Positions 1-10,747 of a stretch of DNA of 64,000 bases are shown here, piece after piece (position 1 is the stretch's first letter; every line of letters begins with the position of its first letter). The notes beneath the pieces were generated by a model. It was given only the letters and a program-made list of their open reading frames with translations, had not been told where the DNA came from and did no database searches. The stretch is from Pleurodeles waltl (Eukaryota; Chordata; Amphibia; Caudata; Salamandridae): the NCBI RefSeq assembly GCF_031143425.1, contig NC_090445.1, positions 1,580,602,049-1,580,666,048 on the forward strand, in the 5' to 3' direction. The translations under genes and the position numbers were made by a program.

Positions 1-2150
1 CATTTTTGTGATGGAACCTTCCACAATCTGCAGGAATCCACAAAATTCCTACCACCCAGCGTTGTCTCATCTACACCGATAAACATTCTGCTGCACTTGT
101 CAGCCTAAAATTTTTTTTTTTTCAAACTGCCCTTTTGGACTGGCTTTGGTCCCCCCTCGATTTCAACATGTTTTTGGCCCTTTCCCTGTCACAGGCACTT
201 GGCCCACCTACCCAAGTGAGGTATCATTTTTACCGGGAGTCTAGGGGGAATGTTGGATGGTAGAAAATGTGTCCTCATGCCGTGATCACACACACAAATA
301 TCCGAAAATCTGGGTTTTTTTCAGCTAAATTTGAGGTTTGCTGAGGATTTTTGGTAACACAACGTTGGGTAATACATTCAAGTCACACCTCCCTGGACTC
401 CCTCGGTGTCTAGTTTTCAGAAATGTCTGGGTTTGGTAGGTTTCCCTAGATGGCTGCTGAGTCCAGGACCAAAAACGCAGGTGCCCGCCCCTGTGCAAAA
501 ACAGGTAGTTTGTAGTTGATAATTTTGATATGCCCAGATAGTGTTTTGGGGCATTTCCTTTTGCGGGCACTTGGTCTACCCACACAAGTGAGGTACCATT
601 TTTATTGGGAGACTTGGGGGAACGCTGGGCGGAAGTAAATTTGTGGCTCCTCTTAGATTCCAGAACTTTCTGTCACCAAAATGTGAGGAAAAAGTGTTTT
701 TTGGGCCAAATTTTGAGGTTTGCAAAAGGTTTCTGGGTAACAAAACCTGGTGAGACCCCTACAATTCACCCTATCTTGGATTCCCCTAAGTGACTAGTTT
801 ACAAAAATGTGCAGGTTTGGTAGGATTCCCTAGGTGCCGGTTGAGCTAGAGGCCAAAATCCACAGCTAAGCACTTTGCAAAAAACAGCTCTGTTTTCTTT
901 TGGGAAGTGTGATGTGCCAATGTTGTGTTTTGGGGCATTTCCTGTCACAGGCACTAGGCCTACCCACACAAGTGAGGTACCACGTTTATCAGGAGACTTG
1001 GGGGAACGCTGTGTGGGAGGAAAGTTGTGGCTCCTCTCAGATTCTAAACCTTTCTGTCACTGAAGTGAGAGGAAAAAGTGTTTTTTATGCCAAATTTTGA
1101 GGTTTGCAAAGGATTCTGGGTAACAGAACCTGGTGAGAGCCCCACAAGTCACCCCATCTTGGATTCCCCCAGGTGTCTAGTTTTAAAAAATGTGCAGGTT
1201 TGTTAGGTTTCCCTTGATGCCGGCTGAGCAAGAGGCCAAAATCTACAGCTAGACACTTTGCAAAAAAACAGCTCTGTTTTCTTTGAGAAAATGTGATGTG
1301 TCCACATTGTGTTTTGGGGGATTCCCTGTCGCCGGCGCTAGGCCTACCCACACAAGTGAGGTACCATTGTTATCGGGAGACTTCGAGGAACACTGGGTGG
1401 AAGTAAATTTGTGGCTCCTCTCAGATTCCAGAATTTTCTGTCACTGAAATGAGAGGAAAAAGTTTTTTTGTTTTGGCCAACATATTGAGGTTTGCAAAGG
1501 ATTCTGGGTAACAGAACCTAGTGAGAGCCCCACAAGTCCCACCTTCCTGGATTGCCCTAGGTGTCTAGTTTTTAAAAATGCACATGTTTGGTAGGTTTTC
1601 CTAGGTGCCGGCTGAGCTAGAGATAAAAATCCACAGCTTGGCACTTTGCAAAAAACAGCTGTGTTTTCTTTGGGAGAATGTGATGTGTCCACGTTGTGTT
1701 CTGGGGCATTTCCTGTCACGGGCACTAGGCCTACTACACAAGTGAGATACCATTTTTGTTGGGAGAATTAGGGGAATGCTGGGTGGAAGGAAATGTGTGG
1801 CTCCTCTAAGATTCCAGTATTTTCTGACACTGAAATGTGAGGGAAAAAGTTTTTCCACATTTTGAGGTTTGCAAAGGGTTCTTGGTAACAGAACCTGGCG
1901 AGAGCCCCACAAGTCACCCCATCCTGGATTTCCCTAGGTGTCTAGTTTTTAAAAATGCACAGGTTTGGTAGGTTTTTCTAGGTGCCGGCTGAGCTAGAGC
2001 TCAAAATCCACAGCTAGGCACTTTCCAAAAAACATGTCAGTTTTCAATGTAAAAATGTGATGTGTCCATGTTGTGTTTCCTGTTGCGGCCGTTAGGGCTA
2101 CCCACGCAAGTGAGGTACCATTTTTATCGGGAGACATGGGGGGAACACAG
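1..2150. repeat. Tandem repeat array, unit about 370-386 bp, about six units
   Basis: The phrase AAGTGAGGTACCATTTTTAT or a close variant recurs at about 214, 586, 970, 1354, 1740 and 2108, giving spacings of 372, 384, 384, 386 and 368 bp. Each unit also carries a TTTTGGGGCATTTCCTGTC-like phrase and a 'caggtttggtagg' phrase in the same order. Unit identity looks like 80-90 percent by eye. The array starts before the window and stops near 2150. Open frames here are short, differ from unit to unit and encode no family I know, so I read this as non-coding repeat. It could be an internal array of a larger DNA transposon. Confidence 0.9.
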
Positions 2151-2690
2151 AATCGCAAATCAAGTTGTATTGCCCCTTGTCTTTCTCTACATTTTTTCCC
2201 TTCCAAATGTAAGACAGTATGTAAAAAATACGTCTATTTGAGAAATGCCTGTAATTCACATGCTAGTATGGGCACCCCGGAATTCAGACATGTGAAAATA
2301 ACCACTGCTTGTCAACACCTTATCTTGTGCACATTTTGGAAATACAAAGGTTTTCTTGATACCTATTTTTCACTCTTTATATTTCAGCAAATTAATTTCT
2401 GTATACCCAGTATAGAATGAAAACCCATTGCAAGGTGCAGCTCATTTATTGGCTCGGAGTACCTAGGGTTCTTGATAAACCTACACGCTCTATATATCCC
2501 CGCAACCAGAAGATTCCAACAGAAGTAATGGTATATTGCTTTCAAAAATCTGACATTGCAGGAAAAAGTTATAGGGTAAAACGTAGAGAAAAATGGCTGT
2601 TTTTTCACCTCTATTTCAGTATATTTTGTCCACTCACAGACCTGCAGGGACACCTATCACTAAAGCATGCCCACTAGAGAGAACTAATCA
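2151..2690. other. Unidentified A/T-rich sequence next to the tandem array
   Basis: No gene is seen. The sequence follows the last unit of the tandem array without an obvious boundary. It has the texture of old repeat DNA and may be the distal part of the element that carries the array. I have no family name for it. Confidence 0.35.
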
Positions 2691-2807
2691 TCCCACCATA
2701 CACCAAGGTACACAAGTGAAAGATGTCAGGGCAAATACAAACAAAGAGGGCAACACACAGATGCACAATATGTTACACACAATAACACTGCATTTACATC
2801 CCCACAG

Positions 2808-3560
2808 GTACCTCAGCAAATGTTAGCGGCGAAGAGGTGCCAGCACTGTCCAGTTCCCCCACAGAAGAGGCCCACAGTGATGACAGCAACTCTGGTCGCC
2901 TGGATCTGGATGACCAACCTGGCCCATCAGGGACCTCTGGACAGCCGGTTACCCTGGCCCGGTCATACACCACCACAGAGCCTCCCCATAAGGAAACACC
3001 ACCACAGCACCCACCCAGCGTACCCATACATCAGTCGCTAGGACACATCCATCAGCAGTGTTTCCACCACAACAGGGACCACAGGCCCCACCTCATACCC
3101 AAGACAATCAGGGACCTGGGGTCAGTGGGCACACGGTTCAGGGGATAGAGGCACAGAACAACAGGGAAACTGGGAGGAGTGCTGTGCGCCGGGGGAGGAC
3201 AGGCCCAGGGAACCGACTCTCCAGGAGGCACTCTCTGAGTTCCTGGGAGCATACCAACATTCCCAGGATACCCTGGGACAGATCCTAGACAACGTGCAGG
3301 AGAACAGGCAGCTGCAGGAGGGAGAGTACCAGGGGATCAGGGAGGACTTGCAGGCCATCAACACCACCCTGGCTCCATAGCAGGGGTGCTGGTGGACATG
3401 GCTAACATTATGAGGGAGGCAGTCTCATACCAGCGGGTCCCTGCCACTACCCACACATCTGAACTGCCTTCCACCTCTGCTGCCACTAGTGGCAGGAGGC
3501 CCAGCCACAGGATCAACAGTCCACCAGCACCTCTCCCCCTGTAGAAGGAGAACCACCACA
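2808..3560 (+). pseudogene. Harbinger Myb/SANT-like partner protein, C-terminal exon remnant (first copy)
   Basis: A plausible splice acceptor (ACATCCCCACAG at 2796-2807) precedes a reading frame beginning GTSANVSGEEVPALSSSP. It continues with an acidic Ser/Asp-rich and Pro/Ser-rich linker. After frame changes near 3040 and 3210, a coiled-coil-like segment follows (LSEFLGAYQHSQDTLGQIL, about 3230-3290, then Gln/Glu-rich to about 3375), then about 30 residues (VDMANIMREAVSY) and a basic tail near 3490-3600. This order (acidic linker, helical oligomerisation region) is typical of the C-terminal half of Harbinger Myb-like proteins, which bind the transposon and help import the transposase. The N-terminal Myb domain is not visible upstream. 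At least two frameshifts make it non-functional. An AATAAA lies downstream at 3729. Confidence 0.6.
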
Positions 3561-3728
3561 CAAACGTTCCCTGCGATCCAGGCAGAAGCCAGAGACTATT
3601 GCGAAGACCCCGCCAGGAAATGAGACTCTCCTGATTCTCACCCTTGTGTCCCACTCTGTCGCCCTATCCACCTTGAACTGCCATTGCTCCCCTTCCTATG
3701 TCCCCTTGGACAATGCACCTGTGCTCAA

Positions 3729-3734
3729 AATAAA
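3729..3734 (+). terminator. Possible poly(A) signal of the first Myb-like remnant
   Basis: AATAAA lies about 170 bp after the last recognisable coding sequence of the Myb-like remnant and on the same strand. It is a reasonable 3' end signal, but a single hexamer is weak evidence. Confidence 0.4.
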
Positions 3735-4093
3735 CTGGAACAATACCCTGGACTTTCCTCCTTCATCACCCCATCTCATTGCACTTGCCCCTCTTCTTCT
3801 TAGCACTTCAAAAAACACACTTTGAAAAAAACTATGGAGTATGTCAAATGTTTTAAGTATATATTCGGTTAACGAGGTTCAAACATTGCAATTCAACTGT
3901 ACAGTAATGTTGACATAGTAAAGACCTATAGTTGGCTGCAGTGATCACACCAGGAGCGATAGTGGGGCACCAACATCTGCAAAATGAGTTGCCAAAGGGT
4001 ACAGTAAGTGGACATAGAAGTGGGAATTTCTAGTGCCATCGATAATTCAAAAAATGACAATGAAATGTGTAGTACCACTGTCTTACCTGTGTG

Positions 4094-5280
4094 TCATTGG
4101 AAATATTGTTGAATCACTGCAGTGCTGTTGTCCTCATTCTCATTCTCTGCCTCCTCATCCTCACTGTCCACAGGGTCCACTGCTGCCACACGGCCATCTC
4201 CAGCCTCCTCCTCCTGCAGAAAAGGCACATGGCGTCTCAAGGCAAAGTTGTGCAACATGCAGCATGCCACAATTATCTGCCAGACCTTCTTCGGTGAGTA
4301 GCACAGGAATCCACCTGTTAGAAGGAGGCACCGGAATCTGGCCTTCAGGAGGCCAAAGATACGTTCGATAATCCTTCTTGTTCGCCCATGTGCCTCATAG
4401 TAACGTTCTTCTGCCCTTATCCTGGCATTCCTCACAGGGGTCAGTAACCATGAAACGTTGGGGTAATCTGAGTCACTTGCAAATATCGAGGGACAACATT
4501 TAGCCACACACTATCCTATATGGCCCACACCATACCCATACACCAACATCTACTGGGTGGGAACCAGGGTTCACCTATTAGCCACACCCGGTGCCTCTGT
4601 AGTTGGGCCATCACATTTGGGATGCTGCTATTCCTCTGGATAAAGGTATCATGCACAGACCCTGGATACTTAGCATTGACCTGGGAGATGTACTGGTCCG
4701 GCAAGCACACCATCTGCACATTTATGGAGTGAGAACGTTTTCGATTTCTGAACACCTGTTCATTTTGCCGGGGGGGGGACAAATACAATATGTGTTCCAT
4801 TGATTTTACCAATTATGTTGGGGATATGTCTCATTGCATAGAAGTCAGCCTTCACTGTGGCCATATCTTCAACCTGGGGGAAAACAATGTACATGTGTTT
4901 AATCAGGGCAGACAACACTCTTGTCAGCACTAGTGAGAACATTGGCTGTGACATTCCTGCTGCCAAGCCCACTGTCACTTGGAAAGAACCAGTTGCCAAG
5001 AAATGAAGCACAGATAGGACTTGCACAAGAGGGGGGATCCCAGTGGGATGACGGATAGCAGACATCAGGTCAGGCTCTAGTTGGGCACACAGCTCTGTGA
5101 CTGTGGCCCTGTCAAGTCAGGTGAGAATAATGTGCCTCTCCTCCATTGTTCCCAAGTCCACCCGGGGTCGGTACACAGGGCTGTGTCTCCATCTCCTATT
5201 CTTCTGCAGCGGTAGCAATCTATGGGGCAAAAGAGTGAGGAGCCGGTCTCAAACTGAACATTGTAGCCACAACAGTACAA
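4094..5280 (-). pseudogene. HARBI1-like Harbinger transposase, broken
   Basis: Read on the minus strand, three segments give the order of a HARBI1-type DDE nuclease. About 5065-4760 is the N-terminal helical part (SAIRHPTGIPPLVQVLSVL) through IIGKINGTHIVF. About 4812-4516 has NEQVFRNRKRSHSINVQMVC, then AKYPGSVHDTFI and WLIGEPWFPP. About 4507-4094 has RRIIERIFGLLKARFRCL and CCMLHNFALRR with an acidic tail. The segments lie in different frames, so there are at least two frameshifts. The family normally has Asp in 'IDGTHI' and in 'GDxGYP'; here these read ING and GEP. The Glu of IERxFG is kept. Two of the three catalytic acids are therefore changed, so this copy should be inactive. Weak similarity may extend to about 5280. 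Confidence 0.85.
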
Positions 5281-5664
5281 TGCTTGATGTTAATTTGTAA
5301 TGAGTAAGTGTTATTTGTCCTGTATGTCCAATTTTGAACTGTGACACAGTTAATATCCAGGGCCTGCCCCCCCCTGAAATGGCGTTCGCCTGTCCTATGT
5401 GGAGGGACAGATGGAAGTGAGGTAATTCTGCTGATGTTCTTCGCTGTTGCGGGAGGAGGTCGTGAATCGCCTTGCAACTCCTCATTGGATAACATTGGGC
5501 CCTACGGTGGACAGTGGCCAATGGTGATGTATGCTGGCGGTGACGGTATGCACTGCCGTGGATGTGACCGCCATTTTCTATCTGATCACTCACTTGCTAC
5601 CTGACCTTCAACAGGAGAGGACCTGCACTGCATGTGCTACTGTGACCTGTGTCTGGAACCTACC

Positions 5665-7915
5665 ATGGCTCGTGTGACTGAGGAAAGGGCCCCTGCCTTC
5701 ATCTCTGTGGAGTTGGAGTGATTGGTGAATGCGGTCCTACCCCAGTACAGACTGCTGTATGCGCCTCCAGACCAACAGGTGAATACACTGAGCACGATGC
5801 ATGTGTCATGAATGCATGGAATGGTGTGTGTTAAGGCCTCGTGTAGGGGGGGTCGGTGGATGTCCCCTGGGTGGCGTGCAGCTTGTGTGCTGGGCCCTGT
5901 GTGTGCAAATGGTGATGTGAAGGGGTATGGTGGGCCATAAGTGTAACAGGCAGGATGGTCTGACTGATACCATTTCCTGTGTGTATTTCTCTGCAGGTCA
6001 GCACCCATCAAAAGAAGGGTATATGGCATGCCATCACCAAGGACGTGCGGACCCTGGGGGTCTACGGCAGGCGGAGCACCCACTGTTGAAAACGGTGGGA
6101 GGGCTTGAGACGCTGGGCACGGAAGACGGCAAAGGCCCAGCTGGGGATGGCCTCCCAACGAGGAAGGGGTGCCCTTTGAACCCTGACCCCCCCTGATGAC
6201 CTGCATACTGGCGGTGGCCTATCTGGAGCTGGATGGGCACTTGAGGGCATCACAGCAACCACAAGGGGGTAAGTACAGTGCAAATCATTACTACTTACGC
6301 ATGGTAGGGGGGTACCCGGGTAGGGGATGTGTGTCAGTGGGTGCCCCTAGGCCAGGACTGACATTGCAGAGTAGGTCCCATGGTGGCCAGGGTTCTGAAG
6401 TCATAGTCCTGCTACCCAGCTTGTAGACATTCACACCTGGTCAGGGCTGTGTGGGTCCAAGGTGTGCTGCATTTGGCGGTATGTGCCCCTCCCCATGCCT
6501 TGGTGGCTAGCATTATCACAGGTAGTGTATTGCATAGTGCGCAGGGCTGTCCCCTGTGTGTGACGATGGTGTGTACGCCAAAGGTGGTGTTGGTGCAGCC
6601 ATTGACTAAGTGTATCCTTTGTCGCTTCCCCCCCTTTTGTTTTGTCATCCTGTGCTTATGTGCATTAGCAACACCTGGAGGAGGATCAGAGGCATTGGCA
6701 ATGGAGGGAGCTGCATCCCACAGGACCCCGGAGGCAGAGTCCACCGACGCTGAGGGCACTAGTGGGACAGAGGGCGAGGGGAGCTCCATGGCAGAGAATG
6801 GAGGGGGCAGTTCAGACACAGATATCTCCTCCAATGGAAGCTCCCTGGTGGTGGCGGACACCTCTGTGACCACCCTAGCTACAGGTACATCCGCCACCCC
6901 CGTACCCTCACTGCCCTCCCAGCGGCCCCTCATTGAGTTGCCCGTGCCCGCTCACCCAGGAGGGTGGGCATCTCCTTCGCCCCAGGCACCTCAGGCCCTG
7001 CGCCAGTTAGTCCTGCTGCCCTGAGTGGGTAGGCTATTGACCTCCTGAGATCCATCTCTGTTGGGCAGTCAACCATTGTGAATGCCATTCAGGGACTGGC
7101 AGCCCAAATGCAACATGCAAACGCATTTCTGGAGGGCATTCACAATGGCTTGGCGGCCCAACAGAGATCAATCCAGGCTCTGGCCCCCTCTCTGATGGCA
7201 GCCATTGTCCCTGTTTCTACCATTCTCCCCTCCAACCTCCTCTTCCCAATCCCATTCCCCTCAACCCCAACCTATCCCAAGTACACAGGCAGACGAGCAT
7301 GCACACAGCATAACACACAAGAGTGGCACAGGCAAACACAAGCACCACACATCATCCCACAGGCACTCACACAAACACCATCCAGATGCAGACATACCAA
7401 CATCCATGCCTCCACTGTGTCCCCCTCCTCCTCCTCCACCTCCCTCCCAGTTGCGTCTACACTCACACCTGCATGCACTACATCCTCAGCCACTACCTCC
7501 ATCACCACCAGACCTAGCAGAATACACACCTCACTTGCAGACACCTCTACAACAGCCATGCACACGTCCCCTGTGTCCTCTCCCATTGTGTCTGTCACCC
7601 CACCTCCCAAGGTACGCAAACGCAAGCACTCAGACACCCAACAGCCAACCACCTCACAACAGCATCCAGCCCATGTACCTGCACTCGAACACAGCAGAGA
7701 GCCACCTCCTACAACCACTCCATCTTCCTCTACTCCCAAACCTTCTCCCTCTTCCCGCCCCAATGTCCCTAAGAAGCTTTTCCTCTCCATCATTGACCTC
7801 TTCCCTACCCTTCTCCCCCCATCCTTCACGCCTGGTCAGAGTGGCAAAAACCCAGGCATGCGCCTCAGCCACCCAGTACAAGGGCCCTGTAGTCTCCACA
7901 CCCACTCGTGGTGGT
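5665..7915 (+). pseudogene. Harbinger Myb/SANT-like DNA-binding partner protein, multi-exon remnant (second copy)
   Basis: ATG at 5665 opens a frame reading MARVTEERAPAFISVELE, then a stop at 5719, then LVNAVLPQYRLLYAPPDQQ. This is the first half of the Myb/SANT-like domain (usual form: RAPAFT..ELE.LV). GT at 5779 fits a donor. After the acceptor CTCTGCAG (5989-5996), exon 2 reads KKGIWHAITKDVRTLGVYGR, a stop at 6087, then KRWEGLRRWARKTA, the second half of the domain. It ends at a donor GTAAGT (6269). A pyrimidine-rich acceptor ends at 6668; exon 3 encodes TPGGGSEALAMEG and a Ser/Glu-rich linker to 7024. From 7078 a helical segment (NAIQGLAAQMQHANAFLEGI) is followed by a Pro/Ser/Thr/His-rich tail to 7915. 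Two nonsense codons in the DNA-binding domain make it a pseudogene. It is divergent from the transposase. Confidence 0.75.
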
Positions 7916-7978
7916 AAAGGATCCAGGGCACCAGCCAGCCTCAAAGAAAGTGTGCCTGCCCAAGCTGACACCCGGAAG

Positions 7979-8160
7979 GGCAAGGAGCCTGCCCCAGCTG
8001 CTGCCCGGTAGGGCAAGGACCCTGCCCCAGCTGCTGTCTGGAAGGGCAAGGAGCCTGCCCCAGCTGCTGCCCAGAAGGACAAGGAGCCTGCCCCAAGTGC
8101 TACCAGGAAGGGCAAGGGGCCTGCATCTGCAGGAAGGAAGGACAAGGGGCCTGGTTTAGG
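7979..8160 (+). repeat. Coding-type minisatellite, 33-bp unit, six copies
   Basis: Units begin at 7979, 8012, 8045, 8078, 8111 and 8141. In one frame each encodes an 11-residue motif of the form GKEPAPAAARK. The unit length is a multiple of three except in the last copy (30 bp, also in frame), which suggests expansion while the sequence was coding. One copy has a stop (CGG to TAG type change at about 8009). It lies at the downstream end of the second Myb-like remnant. Confidence 0.85.
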
Positions 8161-8200
8161 GACTCAGACAGAGCCCCCACCACCAACCATGGTTGTGCAG

Positions 8201-8510
8201 CCATCCGAGGCTGCAGGGGATGGGCTGGAGCCTCCCCCCACCACCAGCAGCAGCACCACCACCACCAGCAGTGGGCTGCCGTCCGAGGCTGCAGGGGATA
8301 GACTGGAACCCTCCCCCACCACCACCACCAGGAGCACCACCACCAGCAGTGGGTAGCCGTCCGAGGCTGCAGGGGGTGGGCTGGAGCCTCCCGCCACCAC
8401 CAGCATCACTACCACCACCAGTGGGCAACCGTCCGAGGCTGCAGGGGATAGGCTGGAGCCTCCCCCCACCAGCGGCTGCAGCTGCAACACTACCACCACT
8501 TAGCAGCCGT
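8201..8510 (+). repeat. Minisatellite, 72-78-bp unit, four copies, Thr/Pro-rich
   Basis: CCRTCCGAGGCTGCAGGGG starts units at 8201, 8279, 8357 and 8429 (spacings 78, 78, 72, all multiples of three). In one frame the unit reads PSEAAGDGLEPPPTT and then runs of Ser/Thr from ACC/AGC codons. A TAG interrupts the third unit at about 8354. It directly follows the 33-bp minisatellite and is unrelated to it in sequence. Confidence 0.85.
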
Positions 8511-8616
8511 CACTGCCGGCAGACAGTACGTAGTCCTGCCTCAATGGGCTACCGTGCGGCATGCCCCCTGAAAATCCTGTGGGTATGGCACCCAGCTGAG
8601 AAACTGTGACCTTGCA

Positions 8617-8990
8617 CTCCCCAGGATCAAGAGCACAGGGCACGATGCCCCCTCCAGAATCAGTGGATGAGACACCCACCAACCCCAGCCTCCCCAGGAT
8701 CAAGAGCACAGGGAACGATACCCCCTCCAGAACCAGTGGGGAACTCACCCACCAACCCCAGCCTCCCCAGGATCAAGAGCACAGGGCTTGCTTCCCCCTC
8801 CAGAACCAGTGGGTAAGTCACCCACTTGAGGGACTGTGGCTTTGCACTCCCCAGGACCAAGCACAGGGCATGTTGCCCCCTTCAGAGCATGTGGGCAAGT
8901 CACCCACCTGAGAAACTGTGGCTTTGCACTCCCCAGCACCAAGCACAGGGCATGTTGCCCCCTCCAGAACCAGTGGTTTTGTTCCATCTG
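8617..8990 (+). repeat. Minisatellite, 73-84-bp unit, five copies
   Basis: CTCCCCAGGATCAAGAGCAC or a close variant starts units at 8617, 8690, 8763, 8847 and 8929. The later two units are longer (84 and 82 bp) and share a 'CTGTGGCTTTGCA' phrase. Each unit contains CCCCCTCCAGAACCAGTGG. This is the third different tandem array in 1 kb, all at the 3' end of the Harbinger Myb-like gene. Confidence 0.85.
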
Positions 8991-9198
8991 CCGGCTGAGG
9001 TGCCCCTTCTTCCCCTTCTCCCTGATGTGCCTGCTTTTTTCCAACTGATACCCCTACAGTGTTCTCTCTGTGTTGGTGCAGGTGACAAGTGGAGCCTTGG
9101 ACTTTGGCCTGTGGCCCTTTGGCCCACGCACAATGAGGACTAGGCAGTGTCCCTTGAACTGTACATATGTATGTACGATGAGATTGACTTTTCGTATT

Positions 9199-9204
9199 AT
9201 TAAA
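9199..9204 (+). terminator. Possible poly(A) signal of the second Myb-like gene
   Basis: ATTAAA lies about 210 bp downstream of the third minisatellite, before the Harbinger right terminus. It is the commonest variant of AATAAA and is placed where a 3' end would be expected. Confidence 0.35.
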
Positions 9205-9529
9205 GTCACTTCATCACATTCCTGTAGCCCTTGCATTTTTCCTCAGGGTTACAGGGTAAACATGTTTTATTCCTGCAGCTGATTGTGTGTATGGTGCTGG
9301 GGGTGTGTGTTGCGTGTGTGTCACTCTCGTTTTCCCCCCCTCCTTGTGTGCTAGGTGGCTTTACTCACTGTGGTCGTGTTCGCCATCGGTGGTGTTCGTG
9401 GTGGAGCAGGAAGTAGAATATCATAGGGAATATTTGAAGTTCAGGATCCATGGCGGCGTGGTTCTTCCCTTTGTCTCCAAAGGTAAGTCCTTTTCCTTCT
9501 GTGATGTGTTTCCGCCAGGCTTTTGATGT

Positions 9530-9783
9530 TGTTGGTACTGCCCCGGAAAAGGTGGCGGATTGATGTGTCTTAATATGGTGGGCGGAACATTTCCTTCCGG
9601 CTGGCTGTAGGCGGCTACCGCCGTAGTGGCTGTTGTATCAGCCCTGGCGGTCGGTGTGGTAAAGTGGCTGTCTGTGTGAGTTCTCACCGTCATGGTCATA
9701 ATTTGGCGGTAGTTACCGCCAGCCTGTTGGCGATATTACCGTCAGTTTACCACCGACTGCCAGGGCTGTAATGAGGGCCTTAA
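9530..9783. repeat. Harbinger right subterminal and terminal region
   Basis: The stretch is rich in short complementary pieces (GGCGGTAGTTACCGCC near 9704; CAGCCCTGGCGGTCGGTGTG near 9640; the reversed version CACCGACTGCCAGGGCTG at the end). It ends GAGGGCC then TTA. This palindromic texture is what I remember from newt Harbinger ends. TTA fits the 3-bp TWA target of the superfamily, but the partner end was not found. Confidence 0.6.
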
Positions 9784-9870
9784 TGTTTACATGGGAAAGT
9801 ATTGACACTTTTCAGCAGCGTCAATATACTTTTAATCGGGCAGTTACCAGCCTTTCTCACTGGGGTACAT

Positions 9871-10078
9871 GTAATGGGTTTGCACTAGTCTCAGCACAGA
9901 TTTTCTTTTTTAACAGTGGTCAAGTATTAGCAGCTCTCAGTAGGCTGCTATACTTTAAATGAAACACCATCAGCACATCTCAGTATGACTGCTATAAGTT
10001 TAAAGGGACAGCATTTACACAGTTCACTATAACATACACTCCAGTTAATTTTGGATTGTTGCTGTTTTTGACTCACAG
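9871..10078 (+). repeat. Direct repeat, copy 1 (about 208 bp)
   Basis: It starts at GTAATGGGTTTGCACT and matches 10541-10747 along its whole length, with shared phrases CAGTAGGCTGCT, ACACCA, GCACATCTCAGTA and TTTTGGATTGTT. Identity is about 80 percent by eye. The offset is 670 bp. It carries no coding capacity. Confidence 0.85.
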
Positions 10079-10540
10079 ACACACTGTAGATACCTTCACC
10101 CATTTAAGTGGATGCATTTATGTTTCCTTGTGCGAATGAAGCTAGCAATGTCAAAAAGAAAGCAGTACTGCAAGCCAAAAATGTCAAGGTGCAGTAGTAA
10201 ACCTAGGGCAGAATAGTGGGGACACTCCCCAGGTGTTCGCAGGTGGGGAAGTGGAGGGAGGGGACCTTGTGGCAGAGAAGTCAGGAGAGAGACAGCTGGG
10301 TAGTAGGGACCTATGTGGGCATCCAGATGTCTGTCTGTTGCTGGGCGAATGAAGCCGTGCATGTCGCATGAGGTGTCTCTTTTAAACAAGCCGTGCTTTA
10401 CAAGCTATCTGTCAGGGTATGTTAGTTTAATGAGATCAAATGACCTTTTGCATACATTTTGGAAGTCTGTCCATTATGGAGTATGGCAGGATGAGGACAG
10501 GCCTCGGGGGATACAAAAGGGATTCCTAAGCCAGTTTCAA
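10079..10540. other. Spacer between the two direct repeats
   Basis: This 462-bp stretch holds no gene I recognise. It includes a G-rich segment near 10200-10320. It may be the unique part of a tandemly duplicated unit, or the internal part of a short element flanked by long direct repeats. Confidence 0.4.
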
Positions 10541-10747
10541 AAAATGGGTTTGCACTGTTCTCTGCAGGGATTTTTTTTCTAACAATGGTTAAGTATCAGC
10601 AACTCTCAGTAGGCTGCTGAACTTTAAATGGGACACCACGAGCACATCTCAGTAGGACTGCTATACTTTTAAAGGGATAGCATTAACACAGTTCATTAAA
10701 ACATGCACTCCAGTTCATTTTGGATTGTTAAAAGTCTTGACTCACAG
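10541..10747 (+). repeat. Direct repeat, copy 2 (about 207 bp)
   Basis: Second copy of the repeat at 9871-10078, in the same orientation and similar length. Either a tandem duplication of a 670-bp unit or flanking repeats of a short element would explain the pair; the sequence alone does not decide. Confidence 0.85.

Larger units (their letters stand above)
2690..9783. mobile_element. Harbinger-superfamily DNA transposon complex, decayed, probably composite
   Basis: The block contains a HARBI1-type transposase remnant on the minus strand (4094-5280) and two Myb/SANT-type gene remnants on the plus strand (2808-3560 and 5665-7915). A transposase paired with a Myb-like partner is the defining gene content of PIF/Harbinger elements. 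One Myb remnant is convergent with the transposase and the other is divergent, and the two do not resemble each other in their C-terminal parts, so at least two elements are probably joined or nested. The right end (about 9530-9783) has the palindromic GGCGGT/ACCGCC subterminal texture and ends CAGGGCTGTAATGAGGGCC followed by TTA. I could not find a matching left terminus, so the left limit is approximate. The 3740-4090 stretch holds no gene. Confidence 0.7.

Noticed and set aside
7205..8011. 268-codon Pro/His/Ser-rich frame as an independent protein
   Set aside because: It overlaps the better supported Myb-like frame and arises from C-rich, A/C-biased low-complexity sequence.
8164..8499. Long minus-strand Gly/Val-rich frames
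   Set aside because: They are shadows of the plus-strand minisatellites; repeats with unit lengths divisible by three keep several frames open.
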